DNA of 11,508 bases from Desulfobulbaceae bacterium (GTDB lineage Bacteria; Desulfobacterota; Desulfobulbia; Desulfobulbales; Desulfocapsaceae): positions 11,586 to 23,093 of the forward strand of contig DOMU01000143.1 of assembly GCA_003509305.1 (NCBI GenBank), given 5' to 3'. Under the pieces are notes generated by a model that worked only from the letters and a program-made list of their open reading frames with translations, made no database searches and had not been told where the DNA came from. The stretch's first letter is position 1. Each line of letters begins with the position of its first letter. The translations under genes and the position numbers were made by a program. Positions 1 to 7,097 of this stretch are shown here, piece by piece.

Positions 1-793
1 TAAAGTTCATAGCAATGGCGCGCACCCTTTCTGACTCGGCGTGCTCCGCAAGGTACCGCGCCGCACGGCACACGCCCCCGGCGTTGTCAGCGTAGCGCCG
101 CAGAAATTTTTCGGGTGTCTGCTTCATCATTACGGACGACATATCATTATGATTCATGTATGTGTAATGGCAACCCGAGGAAAAACCAAGCGAGCCACAC
201 CGCGAAAGAGCTTTTCGCAAAAACTCGACATCCTGGCCACGCCTGCAACCGACAGTGAATTCCAAGCCTATGGCTTTGAGAAAACTCGTTTTGAATAAAG
301 TCGACCACATCGCCGGCAGTATTTGCTCAAAGATATACATCTCGAGCAATTCTCCGGCGGAGTAGCGGTGTGATGGATCAAGCCTGATGGGAACCGCCCG
401 TTCCTCGCCTGTGTTTTCGATCTTGTACCTATAGCCGCAGAAAGCCGCGTCGCTGTCATCTTGCGTTATCGCCTGGTGCAGCAGGGAAATGAAATTCGAG
501 TCGGCCACATCGTCAGCGTCGAGGAATATCACATAATCGCCTTTCACAGCGCGCAAACCGCTGTTGCGCGCCGCTGACACGCCCATGTTTGACTGGTGTT
601 CTATGACTCTGAAATCGCGCCCCAGGCGCCGCAATACCTTTTTCGCCAAGTCGCCACTGCCGTCGGGTGAGCCATCGTCCACGACTATGATTTCAATGTT
701 TTCATAGTCCTGTCCCGCTATCGCCAGGAGAGCGCGCTCTAATCTTTTTGCCGCGTTATAAGCGGGAACCACTATGCTTACAAGTTCAGGCAT
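1..793 (-). CDS. Family 2 glycosyltransferase, partial (C-terminus off the left edge)
   Basis: This is a GT-A fold glycosyltransferase of family GT2, expected to move a sugar from a nucleotide-sugar donor to a surface polysaccharide or lipid-linked acceptor at the cytoplasmic side of the membrane. The 264 visible residues start MPELVSIVVPAYN. They carry the nucleotide-binding DDGSPDGS motif (residues 39-46), the metal-binding DADD motif (92-95), a conserved MGVSAARNSG stretch (70-79), and GQDVEF (186-191), which matches the usual catalytic GED-type motif with Q in place of E. The ATG at 793 is the first in-frame start after a TGA nine bases upstream. An AAAGGA sits about 11 bases before it, a rather long spacing. 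The C-terminal part and any membrane segment are not visible. The family is certain; the acceptor and pathway cannot be read from this window. It may begin a polysaccharide cluster to the left. Confidence 0.88.
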   Translation of the reverse strand, partial: MPELVSIVVPAYNAAKRLERALLAIAGQDYENIEIIVVDDGSPDGSGDLAKKVLRRLGRDFRVIEHQSNMGVSAARNSGLRAVKGDYVIFLDADDVADSNFISLLHQAITQDDSDAAFCGYRYKIENTGEERAVPIRLDPSHRYSAGELLEMYIFEQILPAMWSTLFKTSFLKAIGLEFTVGCRRGQDVEFLRKALSRCGSLGFSSGCHYTYMNHNDMSSVMMKQTPEKFLRRYADNAGGVCRAARYLAEHAESERVRAIAMNF

Positions 794-908
794 ACCTGAT
801 CATGTCCTTTCGTTTATCTTATGATTCCGCCTGTATTTTGAAATTTTATTCAATATGCCGCGCAACGCGAAACGCATCGCGCAATGTGGATGATAAGGGA
901 GCCGGCAA
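794..908. other. Intergenic gap between panC and the glycosyltransferase gene
   Basis: This 115-base gap separates panC from the glycosyltransferase gene, both on the minus strand. It contains an imperfect GC-rich hairpin at 860-882 (10-base arms with two mismatches, 3-base AAA loop) and then an AT-rich run towards the glycosyltransferase start. No T-run follows the hairpin, so it is not a convincing terminator. The AT-rich part could hold a promoter, but I see no good -35/-10 pair. Whether the glycosyltransferase belongs to the panC transcript is therefore open. Confidence 0.4.
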
Positions 909-1760
909 TCAGCCGAACAGCGGCGCGTTGTCGATCAGCCGCACGCGGCCACCCACGCGCACGGCCAGGGCCAACAGGCAGTTTTCATCAATTTTTGCCG
1001 CCGGCGCCAGGCTGGCGCGATCAACCACCGTCGCGTACTCGACGGTAAAACCGGCATTTTCCTCAATGGAATCGCGGACGGTCCGCTCGATGGCGGCGGC
1101 TGTTGGCCGCTCATCCCGCTGGGCCATGGTTTTAGCCAGGACCAGCGCCCGGTACAGGCAGGTGGCGGCCTGGCGTTCTTCTGTTGTCAGATAGGTATTG
1201 CGCGAACTCATGGCCAGGCCATCAGACTCGCGGACAATCGGCTGGCTGACGATACGCAGATTGAAATCAAGGTCGGCGACCATACGGCGAATGATGGCCA
1301 ACTGCTGAAAATCTTTTTCGCCGAACACGGCGACATCGGGGGCGACAATATGAAAGAGTTTGGTCACCACGGTGGCCACGCCGTCAAAATGGCCGGGACG
1401 GCTGGCGCCGCACAGGCCCTGACCAAGCGCGCCAAGCACCACCTTCGTCTCGAAACCGTCACCGTACATCGCCGAAACCGTCGGTATAAACAGCGCATCA
1501 ACGCCTGCCGCCGCCGCCAAAGCGCTGTCGCGCTCCAGATCGCGCGGATAACTGGCCAGGTCTTCTTTGGGGCCGAACTGAATCGGATTAACAAACAGGC
1601 TGACCACAACGCGGTCGGCAAGCGTTTTCGCCCGCCGCATCAAAGCGAGATGCCCGTCATGGAAAAAGCCCATCGTCGGCACCAAAGCGATGGATAATCC
1701 CCGCCGCCGCCAAGCCTGGCAGCATTCCCGTATGTCGGCGACCTCAATGCAGCGTTTCAT
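909..1760 (-). CDS. panC: Pantothenate synthetase (pantoate--beta-alanine ligase)
   Basis: PanC joins pantoate and beta-alanine using ATP, via a pantoyl-adenylate, in the last step of pantothenate (vitamin B5, coenzyme A precursor) synthesis in the cytoplasm. The 283-residue length is typical. The family motifs are all present: VPTMG (27-31), the nucleotidyl-transferase HxGH motif as HDGH (34-37), FVNPIQFGP (56-64), LCGASRPGHFDGV (116-128), FGEKDFQQL (146-154), and the KMSKS-like MSSRN (184-188) after ESDGLA. The ATG start overlaps the stop of the upstream TPR-protein gene by four bases (ATGA), so translation is probably coupled. No panB or panD is seen beside it, so the other pathway genes lie elsewhere. 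Identification is secure. Confidence 0.97.
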   Translation of the reverse strand: MKRCIEVADIRECCQAWRRRGLSIALVPTMGFFHDGHLALMRRAKTLADRVVVSLFVNPIQFGPKEDLASYPRDLERDSALAAAAGVDALFIPTVSAMYGDGFETKVVLGALGQGLCGASRPGHFDGVATVVTKLFHIVAPDVAVFGEKDFQQLAIIRRMVADLDFNLRIVSQPIVRESDGLAMSSRNTYLTTEERQAATCLYRALVLAKTMAQRDERPTAAAIERTVRDSIEENAGFTVEYATVVDRASLAPAAKIDENCLLALAVRVGGRVRLIDNAPLFG

Positions 1761-2470
1761 TGCCGGGCCCGTAACAGGGCGATCTTTTCATCAAGCATGG
1801 CGATGGCCTCATTTGTCACCGCGTCTCCAGCCTGAACCGCCTGCCCCTGCATCCGCGCCTTGTAGCCCTCATAGACGGCGATAGCCTTGACCCAGTCCTT
1901 TTTCGCCTCGTACTGGCCGCCAAGGCCGATAGTGGCCATAAATTGATAGGTCTGGTGCTTCTGCAACTTTTCGTAAGTGGCGATGGTCTCGTCGTATTTC
2001 CCGGCCGCTTCCTGGGCCTGGGCAAGAGCATACAACAGCGGCGGTTGTAAGGGATTGCCGTCGCTCACCTTGCCGAGCAAAACGGTGTAGGCGCCGACCG
2101 CGCCGGCATAATCCTTTTGCTCCATCTTGAGATGAGCCAACTCAATTTCCGCCCACAGCGCGGCGTTGGTGCGGGGATAGGTATTCATCAGCCGCGCCAG
2201 ATGGTCGCCCAAAGCGCTTTTCTCCTGGGCCAAGGCCGTGGCCAAGGCCGTGGCGCTTTTTTCAATCCGCTGACTGTGCCAGGAACTGTACAGTGACAAG
2301 GCCACGACGAGGATAATCAGGCCGATGAAGATGGCGTGGATCAAGCCGCGGTGGGCGCGGTAACCTTCGAGCACCGGCGCCGGCAGATTGAAATGTACCA
2401 ACAGGCTTTCGATTTTACCCATCCGGCTGGGATCAATATGTTTCTTTTCAAAAACGCTCGGCGCGGCCAT
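1757..2470 (-). CDS. Single-TM protein with tetratricopeptide-like repeats
   Basis: The 237-residue product has a basic N-terminal part of about 42 residues, one clear membrane segment (about residues 43-62, rich in I, L, V) and a helical C-terminal region. That region looks like tetratricopeptide repeats: LAHLKMEQKDYAGAVGAY, then ALAQAQEAAGKYDETIATYEKL, then a third pair ending KAIAVYEGYKAR. This layout, short cytoplasmic N-terminus, one TM and an exported TPR domain, resembles YfgM-type ancillary proteins, but I cannot place it in a named family. Such domains usually bind other proteins. The start ATG follows a purine-rich GAGGAAGAGAAC, 15 bases after the stop of the SLOG-like gene. Its own stop overlaps the panC start. 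It carries a tandem 12-base repeat giving TALATAL. Its role with PanC is unknown. Confidence 0.75.
   Translation of the reverse strand: MAAPSVFEKKHIDPSRMGKIESLLVHFNLPAPVLEGYRAHRGLIHAIFIGLIILVVALSLYSSWHSQRIEKSATALATALAQEKSALGDHLARLMNTYPRTNAALWAEIELAHLKMEQKDYAGAVGAYTVLLGKVSDGNPLQPPLLYALAQAQEAAGKYDETIATYEKLQKHQTYQFMATIGLGGQYEAKKDWVKAIAVYEGYKARMQGQAVQAGDAVTNEAIAMLDEKIALLRARQ
2229..2252. repeat. Perfect 12-base tandem duplication inside the TPR-protein gene
   Basis: Two adjacent identical copies of gccaaggccgtg lie here. They are in frame and encode a doubled four-residue unit (T-A-L-A type) just after the membrane segment. The repeat keeps the frame, so gain or loss of a copy by slippage would change only the linker length. 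Confidence 0.8.
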
Positions 2471-2485
2471 GTTCTCTTCCTCTTC

Positions 2486-3034
2486 TCATTCGCCGAAAGA
2501 ATCGGCGAACAACTTGGCGATGGCGTTGTGCCCGGCCTCGCTGAGGTAGCGGGTGCCGGAACCGACGAAGGTATCGTATTCGACACGCGGGCTGTCCTCC
2601 TCCCAGGTGCCATTTTTCCAGGTGAACCACTTTTTCGCTGGCTGATCAAAGACATGTAGTGGCCGGTTGAACATTTTCGCCAGCTCCACCGCCCAGCCGG
2701 TACCACCTTTGACCGAGCCGTCTTCCTGAATGGCGCCAACGACAAAGACCTGATGGCCGTTATTCACCATGTGGAAAATGGTTTGCAGCACCTTTCTGAT
2801 CTTCTCGGTTTCGTAGTAGGTGCGGTTCATCATACGCGAGGCCAGTTCCATACTGATGTCGCCGCGCTCCAGTTCCTCCTGGCTCAGGATGACGACGTTT
2901 TTCTCGCGGCACAATTTGTGACCGGCAAAAGAGTAGATCACTTCGGCGATGCCGGCCTTCTCGGCGGCTTCTCCGAAGGCGGTTTCCGCCCCTTTCAGGC
3001 CGCTGCTGTAGAGGGTACAAGTGGCTGGATTCAT
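2486..3034 (-). CDS. SLOG/YpsA-like Rossmann-fold protein, function unknown
   Basis: The 182-residue product begins MNPATCTLYSSGLKGAETAF. The YSSGLKGAE stretch (9-17) resembles the glycine-rich first loop of YpsA/SLOG-type Rossmann folds. A second glycine-rich segment, VKGGTGWAVELAK (108-120), follows a VFVVGAI strand (96-102), and PLHVFDQ (125-131) looks like a further beta strand. SLOG domains bind nucleotides or related ligands; no catalytic activity can be read here. An in-frame ATG lies 26 codons upstream (3112), but I prefer 3034 because AAGGAG sits six bases before it, and because the upstream start would lie upstream of the predicted transcription start near 3083. It is the first gene of a probable three-gene operon with the TPR-like protein and panC. 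The fold call is moderate; the function is unknown. Confidence 0.7.
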   Translation of the reverse strand: MNPATCTLYSSGLKGAETAFGEAAEKAGIAEVIYSFAGHKLCREKNVVILSQEELERGDISMELASRMMNRTYYETEKIRKVLQTIFHMVNNGHQVFVVGAIQEDGSVKGGTGWAVELAKMFNRPLHVFDQPAKKWFTWKNGTWEEDSPRVEYDTFVGSGTRYLSEAGHNAIAKLFADSFGE

Positions 3035-3040
3035 AAAACG

Positions 3041-3046
3041 CTCCTT
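3041..3046 (-). promoter_or_regulatory. Ribosome binding site that decides the SLOG-like start
   Basis: AAGGAG on the minus strand lies six bases before the ATG at 3034. It supports this start over the ATG at 3112. Confidence 0.75.
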
Positions 3047-3089
3047 ATAGGTAAAAGAAATGCCCGCGCAAATGATACGCGAAACCGTT

Positions 3090-3119
3090 ATTCTAAACTG
3101 AATGGTACGCAAATGGCAA
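3090..3119 (-). promoter_or_regulatory. Sigma70-type promoter of the SLOG/TPR/panC operon
   Basis: Read on the minus strand, TTGCCA (3119-3114) and TAGAAT (3095-3090) are separated by 18 bases. Transcription would begin near 3083, giving a leader of about 50 bases. The promoter lies in the 105-base gap after cmoB, so the panC block can be transcribed separately from the ndk-cmoB block. Prediction from consensus only. Confidence 0.55.
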
Positions 3120-3120
3120 T

Positions 3121-3135
3121 GACGGCAATACCGTC
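3121..3135 (-). other. Small hairpin just after cmoB
   Basis: GACGG and CCGTC form a perfect 5-bp stem around a 5-base loop, starting 4 bases past the cmoB stop on the minus strand. No T-run follows, so it is at most a weak or factor-assisted terminator. It abuts the predicted -35 box at 3114-3119. Confidence 0.3.
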
Positions 3136-3139
3136 CGGC

Positions 3140-4111
3140 CTACCATTTTTTCCGGGCGCGGACATAGAGCCGCCACGGCGCCGGATAGCCTTCGCTGGTC
3201 AGCCCTTGATTTTCGGGGTCGAGGAAATCGGCATAGGATTCAAAAGTCATCCAGTCGCTCTTGCGCTGCTCGGCAGAGGACATCGGATGACGGTCAAAGA
3301 GCGCGATGTCGGCAAAGCCGGCCCGGCGCAGCCAATTTTCCAAACAGGTGGCGGTCGGCACAAACCAGGTGCCGGGCGCCTTGGCATAGGTGGCGCGTGG
3401 AAACAGGGCGACCGGGCTGTCGCCGGGAATGATCTGCGTTTCGACAAAAAGCGTACCGCCTGGCACCAGAGCCGCAAGCGCGTCGCGCAGGCAATCGAGC
3501 GGCGAGGCGCGGTGGTAAAGGATGCCCATCATAAAGATAATGTCGAAACAGCCCGGAAACAGCGGCAGGTCCTCGACACCGAACAGATCAATGGCCAGAT
3601 TTTCCCGTCTGGCCATGGCGTTCAAAGCCTTAAAACAGTAGTAATGCTGTACGCCCGGCTCAAAACCGAGCGCCAGTTTCGGCTGCGACTCACTCATCCT
3701 GAAAAGATAATAACCGTTATTGCAGCCGATATCGGCGATGACTTTTCCACGCAGATCCGGCAGCATCGGCGTCAAACGGTTCCACTTACGCTGGCTCTGC
3801 CATTCGGCGTCGATTTCGATACCAAAGACGGAAAACGGCCCCTTGCGCCAAGGCATGAATTGCCGCAGTTGCTGTTCGATATGCGCCCGCATTTCTTCAT
3901 CCACCTCATCCGCCGCGCCAATAACCACGGCATCGCCGGTGGCATCAACATGCCGGGCGACAAAGTGACTGAGTTGCTGACAGGGCAGCCGGTAGCGGAG
4001 GAAACCTTTCTTCTCTTGGCCGATCCAGGTTTGGCGCTCGCTATACCGGGCGACAATGGCGTCGGCGTCGCGGCTGAGCGGAAGAATATCGAGATAGAAC
4101 GGCCTGCTCAC
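3140..4111 (-). CDS. cmoB: tRNA U34 carboxymethyltransferase CmoB
   Basis: CmoB transfers the carboxymethyl group of carboxy-SAM to 5-hydroxyuridine at wobble position 34 of certain tRNAs, giving cmo5U, which widens codon reading. The 323-residue length equals that of the E. coli enzyme as I recall it. Visible family signatures are MPWRKGPF (86-93), KWNRL (109-113), the SAM-site loop ADIGCNNGYY (126-135), MGILYHRASP (195-204), WFVPT, and the C-terminal FLDPE...EGYPAP block. K90, Y199 and R314 line up with residues known to recognise carboxy-SAM in E. coli. The start is GTG at 4111, the first possible start after an in-frame TGA; it lacks a clear Shine-Dalgarno sequence. The carboxy-SAM synthase gene cmoA is not beside it, unlike in many gammaproteobacteria. 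Confidence 0.95.
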   Translation of the reverse strand: MSRPFYLDILPLSRDADAIVARYSERQTWIGQEKKGFLRYRLPCQQLSHFVARHVDATGDAVVIGAADEVDEEMRAHIEQQLRQFMPWRKGPFSVFGIEIDAEWQSQRKWNRLTPMLPDLRGKVIADIGCNNGYYLFRMSESQPKLALGFEPGVQHYYCFKALNAMARRENLAIDLFGVEDLPLFPGCFDIIFMMGILYHRASPLDCLRDALAALVPGGTLFVETQIIPGDSPVALFPRATYAKAPGTWFVPTATCLENWLRRAGFADIALFDRHPMSSAEQRKSDWMTFESYADFLDPENQGLTSEGYPAPWRLYVRARKKW

Positions 4112-4185
4112 GAAGCGCTCATGATGATTTGGTCACGAAAACACGGGCTGCTTCGGTCTCAAGCTGTTTTTCGTCGCCCATAGAG

Positions 4186-4782
4186 TTACCCGCCGACCAT
4201 CGCCAATATTTTCTTCGAGCTGTACTCGCCGAGATCGGCAAGACCATCGACCGGCAAAAACGAATTGGCATTGTGCGAAAACAGGCAGTTGACGGTGGCC
4301 GGGAATTCTTCGTCCGCCTGGTAGAAAATGTAGCACAGGGCAATCTTCGGCAGCGGATGAATGACCAGGGCGAAATCTCCGCCCAAGGCTCGCGCCCCAC
4401 GGAAAACCCGGCAAATATCCACCGCCTTATCATGGATGGCGGCGACATACGGCGCCAGCATCTGTTCGGTATGGCTGGTAAAGGCGCCCCAGTAGGGCAT
4501 ACTGTTGGGAATTTCTTTGAACGACCGCCACGGCTCGGCGACCAAAGTTTCTGGAGCGGCACACAGGGCGTACAACGAGACAATGATACCCGGCACCGAA
4601 GCGATATCGCCATCGCCAAGCTGGATACCGGCGGGCATCAGGCGGCATTCTTCGCCAAAGGCGTCGAAGATAAAGGCATCGCCATCGGGGTGCGCTCCAA
4701 GCCGCACATCCAAATCGGGCGGCGGCGCGGCGTAGAGGCGACGCAAGTTATCCTGAACAATTTTTTGATAATTATCAGTCAT
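4186..4782 (-). CDS. DUF3786 family protein
   Basis: The 198-residue product, starting MTDNYQKIV, matches the DUF3786 family. Its most recognisable block is LPKIALCYIFYQADEEFPA (144-162), followed by a segment (163-198) ending in LADLGEYSSKKILAM. No signal peptide or membrane segment is seen, so it is probably cytoplasmic. The family has no established biochemical role that I know of; members are common in Desulfobacterota and related anaerobes. I chose the ATG at 4782 over the one at 4818 because AGGAG lies eight bases before it and because it forms an ATGA overlap with the sixA stop. That overlap points to coupled translation with SixA. A 74-base gap without an obvious promoter separates it from cmoB. 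Confidence 0.82.
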   Translation of the reverse strand: MTDNYQKIVQDNLRRLYAAPPPDLDVRLGAHPDGDAFIFDAFGEECRLMPAGIQLGDGDIASVPGIIVSLYALCAAPETLVAEPWRSFKEIPNSMPYWGAFTSHTEQMLAPYVAAIHDKAVDICRVFRGARALGGDFALVIHPLPKIALCYIFYQADEEFPATVNCLFSHNANSFLPVDGLADLGEYSSKKILAMVGG

Positions 4783-5276
4783 ATCCCCGTCTCCTGCCAC
4801 CTGTCCCCTGAACGCCACAACAGCCGCCCTCGGCCACGATCAATCCGCGCCCATTCGCCAGCATCAAAGCCAACGGCCAGAAGACCGCAGGCAGGAAGAC
4901 GGTCGAAACATTCGATGGTCAGCCATTCAGCGAAAACGGCAAGCATCGGATTGTGGCCGACCAAAAGGAGGCTGTTCAGGCTGGCCGGATATTCCTGGAC
5001 GAGACGCGCCAGAAGCCAGACATCGGCGGCGTAGATTTCCGGCGCGTAACGGATATGCTCTTCTGGACAGGACAAAGCCTCGGCAACAATACAGGCGGTT
5101 TGCCGCGTCCGCTCGGCGGGACTGGCGACAATCATCTCCGGTCTGGCCGCGGCCCGCGCCAACCGCAAACCAATGGCCGCCGCTTGCCGTTCACCAGTGG
5201 CATCCAGCGCGCGATTGAAGTCATTCCCCTGCGTCCATGGCGCCTGGCCGTGGCGCAGCAGATACAGCGTTTTCAT
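4779..5276 (-). CDS. sixA: Phosphohistidine phosphatase SixA
   Basis: SixA is a small histidine-phosphatase superfamily enzyme that removes phosphate from phosphohistidine. In E. coli it acts on phosphorelay or phosphotransferase proteins. The 165-residue length fits the family. The catalytic RHG is at residues 8-10 (H9 nucleophile), the second phosphate-binding arginine lies in SPAERTRQT (52-60), and the second histidine lies in LLVGHNPM (104-111; H108). The ATG overlaps the argJ stop by four bases, and its own stop overlaps the DUF3786 start by four bases, so it sits in the middle of a coupled trio. No histidine kinase or phosphotransferase gene is nearby, so the substrate cannot be named. 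Confidence 0.92.
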   Translation of the reverse strand: MKTLYLLRHGQAPWTQGNDFNRALDATGERQAAAIGLRLARAAARPEMIVASPAERTRQTACIVAEALSCPEEHIRYAPEIYAADVWLLARLVQEYPASLNSLLLVGHNPMLAVFAEWLTIECFDRLPACGLLAVGFDAGEWARIDRGRGRLLWRSGDRWQETGI

Positions 5277-6457
5277 GAGCGGTAATCGGCGTTGATCTTG
5301 ACGTAATCGAGGGAAAAATCACAGGTATAGACTTCGTCGCTGGCATTACCGTCGGGCAGCGTGATGTCAACAGTGATTTCCGCTTCCCGCAGCGCCTGGT
5401 TGGCGCGGGCCTCGGCGTCTCCGCCCGCCGCCAGGCCGTTTTTCACCAGGGTGACGCCGTTAAAGGCGATATTGATCTTTCCCGGGTCGAAGCTGACGCC
5501 GGAGCGGCCCATGGCGGCCATGATGCGCCCCCAGTTGGCGTCCTCGCCAAAAAATGCTGTCTTAACCAAGTTGGAGTTGGCGACGGTTCTCGCGATACGG
5601 TGGGCGTCTTCCGCCTCTTTAGCGCCGCTGACCCGGATGGTGATAAATTTGGTCGCGCCCTCGCCGTCAGCGACGATCATCAGCGCCAGATCGCGTAAAA
5701 CCGATGTGAGCGCCATCTGAAAGCTGGCGTAATAGTCCGCCGCCTGGTCGTCAATCCACGGATTTTCCGCCAGGCCATTGGCCATAACCAGCACCGTATC
5801 GTTGGTGCTGGTGTCGCCATCGACGGTGATGCGGTTGAAGGTGCGGTTAACTCCTTCCGTCAGGGCGCGGTGCAGTTGCGGAAAGCCGATGCGGGCGTCG
5901 GTGACGACAAAACCCAACATGGTCGCCATATTCGGCATGATCATACCGGCGCCTTTAGCCAGACCGAGAAAATTCACTTTAACGCCGCCAATCTTGACAC
6001 TTTTTTCCACCATTTTCGGTCGAGTGTCGGTAGTCATCATCGCTTGGGCGACGGCGGCAAAACCATCCGGCGCAAGCATCGCCGCCAGTTGCGGCATGGT
6101 CCGCTCGAAGGGGGCGACATGCAACGGCTCGCCGATGACGCCTGTCGAGGCCAGTTGCACCAGGTTACCCGGAATATTCAGGGCATTGGCCGCAAGCAGC
6201 CCGGTTGCGAGCGCCGCCTCGCGGCCCACTTCGCCGTTACAGGCATTGGCACAGCCACTATTGACAAGGATCGCCTGTGCCATCCCCTCTTTCAGCCGTT
6301 CGATGTCGATAATAACCGGCGCCGCTTTGACGAGGCTCGTCGTAAAAACGCCCGCCGTCACCGCCGGAACTTCACTGTAAATCAGCCCAAGATCGAGCCT
6401 GCCCGGTTTTCTGACTCCAGCGGCGGCGGCCGCAGCGGAAAATCCTCGCACTTTCAT
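5273..6457 (-). CDS. argJ: Bifunctional ornithine acetyltransferase / N-acetylglutamate synthase
   Basis: ArgJ moves the acetyl group from N-acetylornithine to glutamate, recycling acetyl in arginine synthesis; bifunctional forms also use acetyl-CoA for the first step. The 394-residue protein is full length. It shows the oxyanion-loop ASTGVIG (103-109) and the autocleavage site in KGAGMIMPNMATML (168-181), where T179 should become the N-terminal nucleophile of the beta chain. It ends with the conserved VKINADYRS. The ATG at 6457 is the first in-frame start after a TAA. Only a weak GGATAA lies upstream, in a 91-base gap after ndk. Whether it is mono- or bifunctional cannot be decided by eye. 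The stop overlaps sixA by four bases. Confidence 0.96.
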   Translation of the reverse strand: MKVRGFSAAAAAAGVRKPGRLDLGLIYSEVPAVTAGVFTTSLVKAAPVIIDIERLKEGMAQAILVNSGCANACNGEVGREAALATGLLAANALNIPGNLVQLASTGVIGEPLHVAPFERTMPQLAAMLAPDGFAAVAQAMMTTDTRPKMVEKSVKIGGVKVNFLGLAKGAGMIMPNMATMLGFVVTDARIGFPQLHRALTEGVNRTFNRITVDGDTSTNDTVLVMANGLAENPWIDDQAADYYASFQMALTSVLRDLALMIVADGEGATKFITIRVSGAKEAEDAHRIARTVANSNLVKTAFFGEDANWGRIMAAMGRSGVSFDPGKINIAFNGVTLVKNGLAAGGDAEARANQALREAEITVDITLPDGNASDEVYTCDFSLDYVKINADYRS

Positions 6458-6548
6458 AGGTTGTTATCCATGGTTTATGATATTCCGGAGTCGAGCGTTT
6501 TTGGTCCCAATATGCCTTTACCCAGTCGGATCATCCGCCGGAAAACGA

Positions 6549-6965
6549 TCAGGACAGCAGTTCCAGCCCGGAAAAGAAATAGGCGATCTCGAAGGCGGCG
6601 GTCTCCGGCGCGTCGGAGCCATGCGTGGCGTTTTCGCCAACCGACGAACCAAATTCACGGCGCAGTGTCCCCTCAGCGGCCTGGGCCGGGTTGGTGGCAC
6701 CCATCAGATCACGCCACTTTTTGATGGCGCCCGCCGTTTCCAGCACCATGACGACGCAGGGGCCACTACTCATGAAATCAGTCAGTTCGCCAAAAAATGG
6801 CCGCTCGCGGTGCACGGCGTAAAAACCTTCGGCCTCTACTTTACTGAGGTAGAGTTTTTTCAGGCCAACAACCTTGAAGCCTTCGGCGTAGATGCGGGCG
6901 AGAATTTTTCCGGCCTGGTCGGCCTTGAAGGCGTCCGGTTTGATGATGGCAAAGGTTCGTTCCAT
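6549..6965 (-). CDS. ndk: Nucleoside diphosphate kinase
   Basis: Ndk transfers the terminal phosphate of ATP to nucleoside diphosphates through a phosphohistidine, balancing NTP and dNTP pools. The 138-residue product starts [12 protein letters not shown], a typical family N-terminus with K9. It contains [15 protein letters not shown] (55-69), [15 protein letters not shown] (88-102) and the active site [12 protein letters not shown] (112-123), where H115 is the phosphorylated residue. The frame stays open 31 codons further upstream, but ATG 6965 is the real start: it matches the family N-terminus and has AAGGAG five bases before it. A strong promoter lies upstream. It is the first gene of the probable ndk-argJ-sixA-DUF3786-cmoB operon. 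Confidence 0.96.
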   Translation of the reverse strand: MERTFAIIKPDAFKADQAGKILARIYAEGFKVVGLKKLYLSKVEAEGFYAVHRERPFFGELTDFMSSGPCVVMVLETAGAIKKWRDLMGATNPAQAAEGTLRREFGSSVGENATHGSDAPETAAFEIAYFFSGLELLS

Positions 6966-6970
6966 GATGT

Positions 6971-6976
6971 CTCCTT
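6971..6976 (-). promoter_or_regulatory. Ribosome binding site of ndk
   Basis: AAGGAG on the minus strand, five bases before the ATG at 6965. It fixes the ndk start inside a longer open frame. Confidence 0.8.
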
Positions 6977-6998
6977 GTGGGCTTGTGTACGAAAAGAT

Positions 6999-7016
6999 GC
7001 CCGCCAGCAAGCGGGC
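6999..7016 (-). promoter_or_regulatory. Hairpin in the ndk leader
   Basis: GCCCGC and GCGGGC form a perfect 6-bp GC stem with a 6-base loop, just downstream of the predicted ndk transcription start (about 7022). On the minus strand it is followed by ATCTTTTC, a short T-rich run. It could stabilise the mRNA 5' end or act as a weak attenuator; the sequence alone does not decide. Confidence 0.4.
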
Positions 7017-7028
7017 GCGAAACTTGTT

Positions 7029-7058
7029 ATTATATCGCAAGATACGGGGATTTCTCAA
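7029..7058 (-). promoter_or_regulatory. Sigma70-type promoter of the ndk operon
   Basis: On the minus strand, TTGAGA (7058-7053) and a perfect TATAAT (7034-7029) are separated by 18 bases. The leader to the ndk start would be about 57 bases. This is the best promoter in the window, and it faces away from the promoter at 7098-7126. Confidence 0.72.
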
Positions 7059-7097
7059 GGGCTTGTCGGCTTTGTAGACTTCTGAATAGATGGCTGT

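Noticed and set aside
860..882. GC-rich hairpin after panC as a terminator
   Set aside because: It has two mismatches in the stem and no T-run on either strand.
2753..4183. A 476-codon open frame on the plus strand, opposite cmoB and part of the SLOG-like gene
   Set aside because: It lies opposite a conserved, motif-complete gene and its translation resembles no family. Long antisense frames are expected from the codon bias of GC-rich genes.
4129..5034. A 301-codon plus-strand frame opposite the DUF3786 gene and sixA
   Set aside because: It spans two coupled genes on the other strand and has no recognisable domain or ribosome site.
6455..6472. A five-codon ATG frame ending in an ATGA overlap with argJ, as a possible leader peptide
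   Set aside because: It is too short to carry a signal. It has no arginine codons and no alternative hairpins, so nothing supports attenuation.
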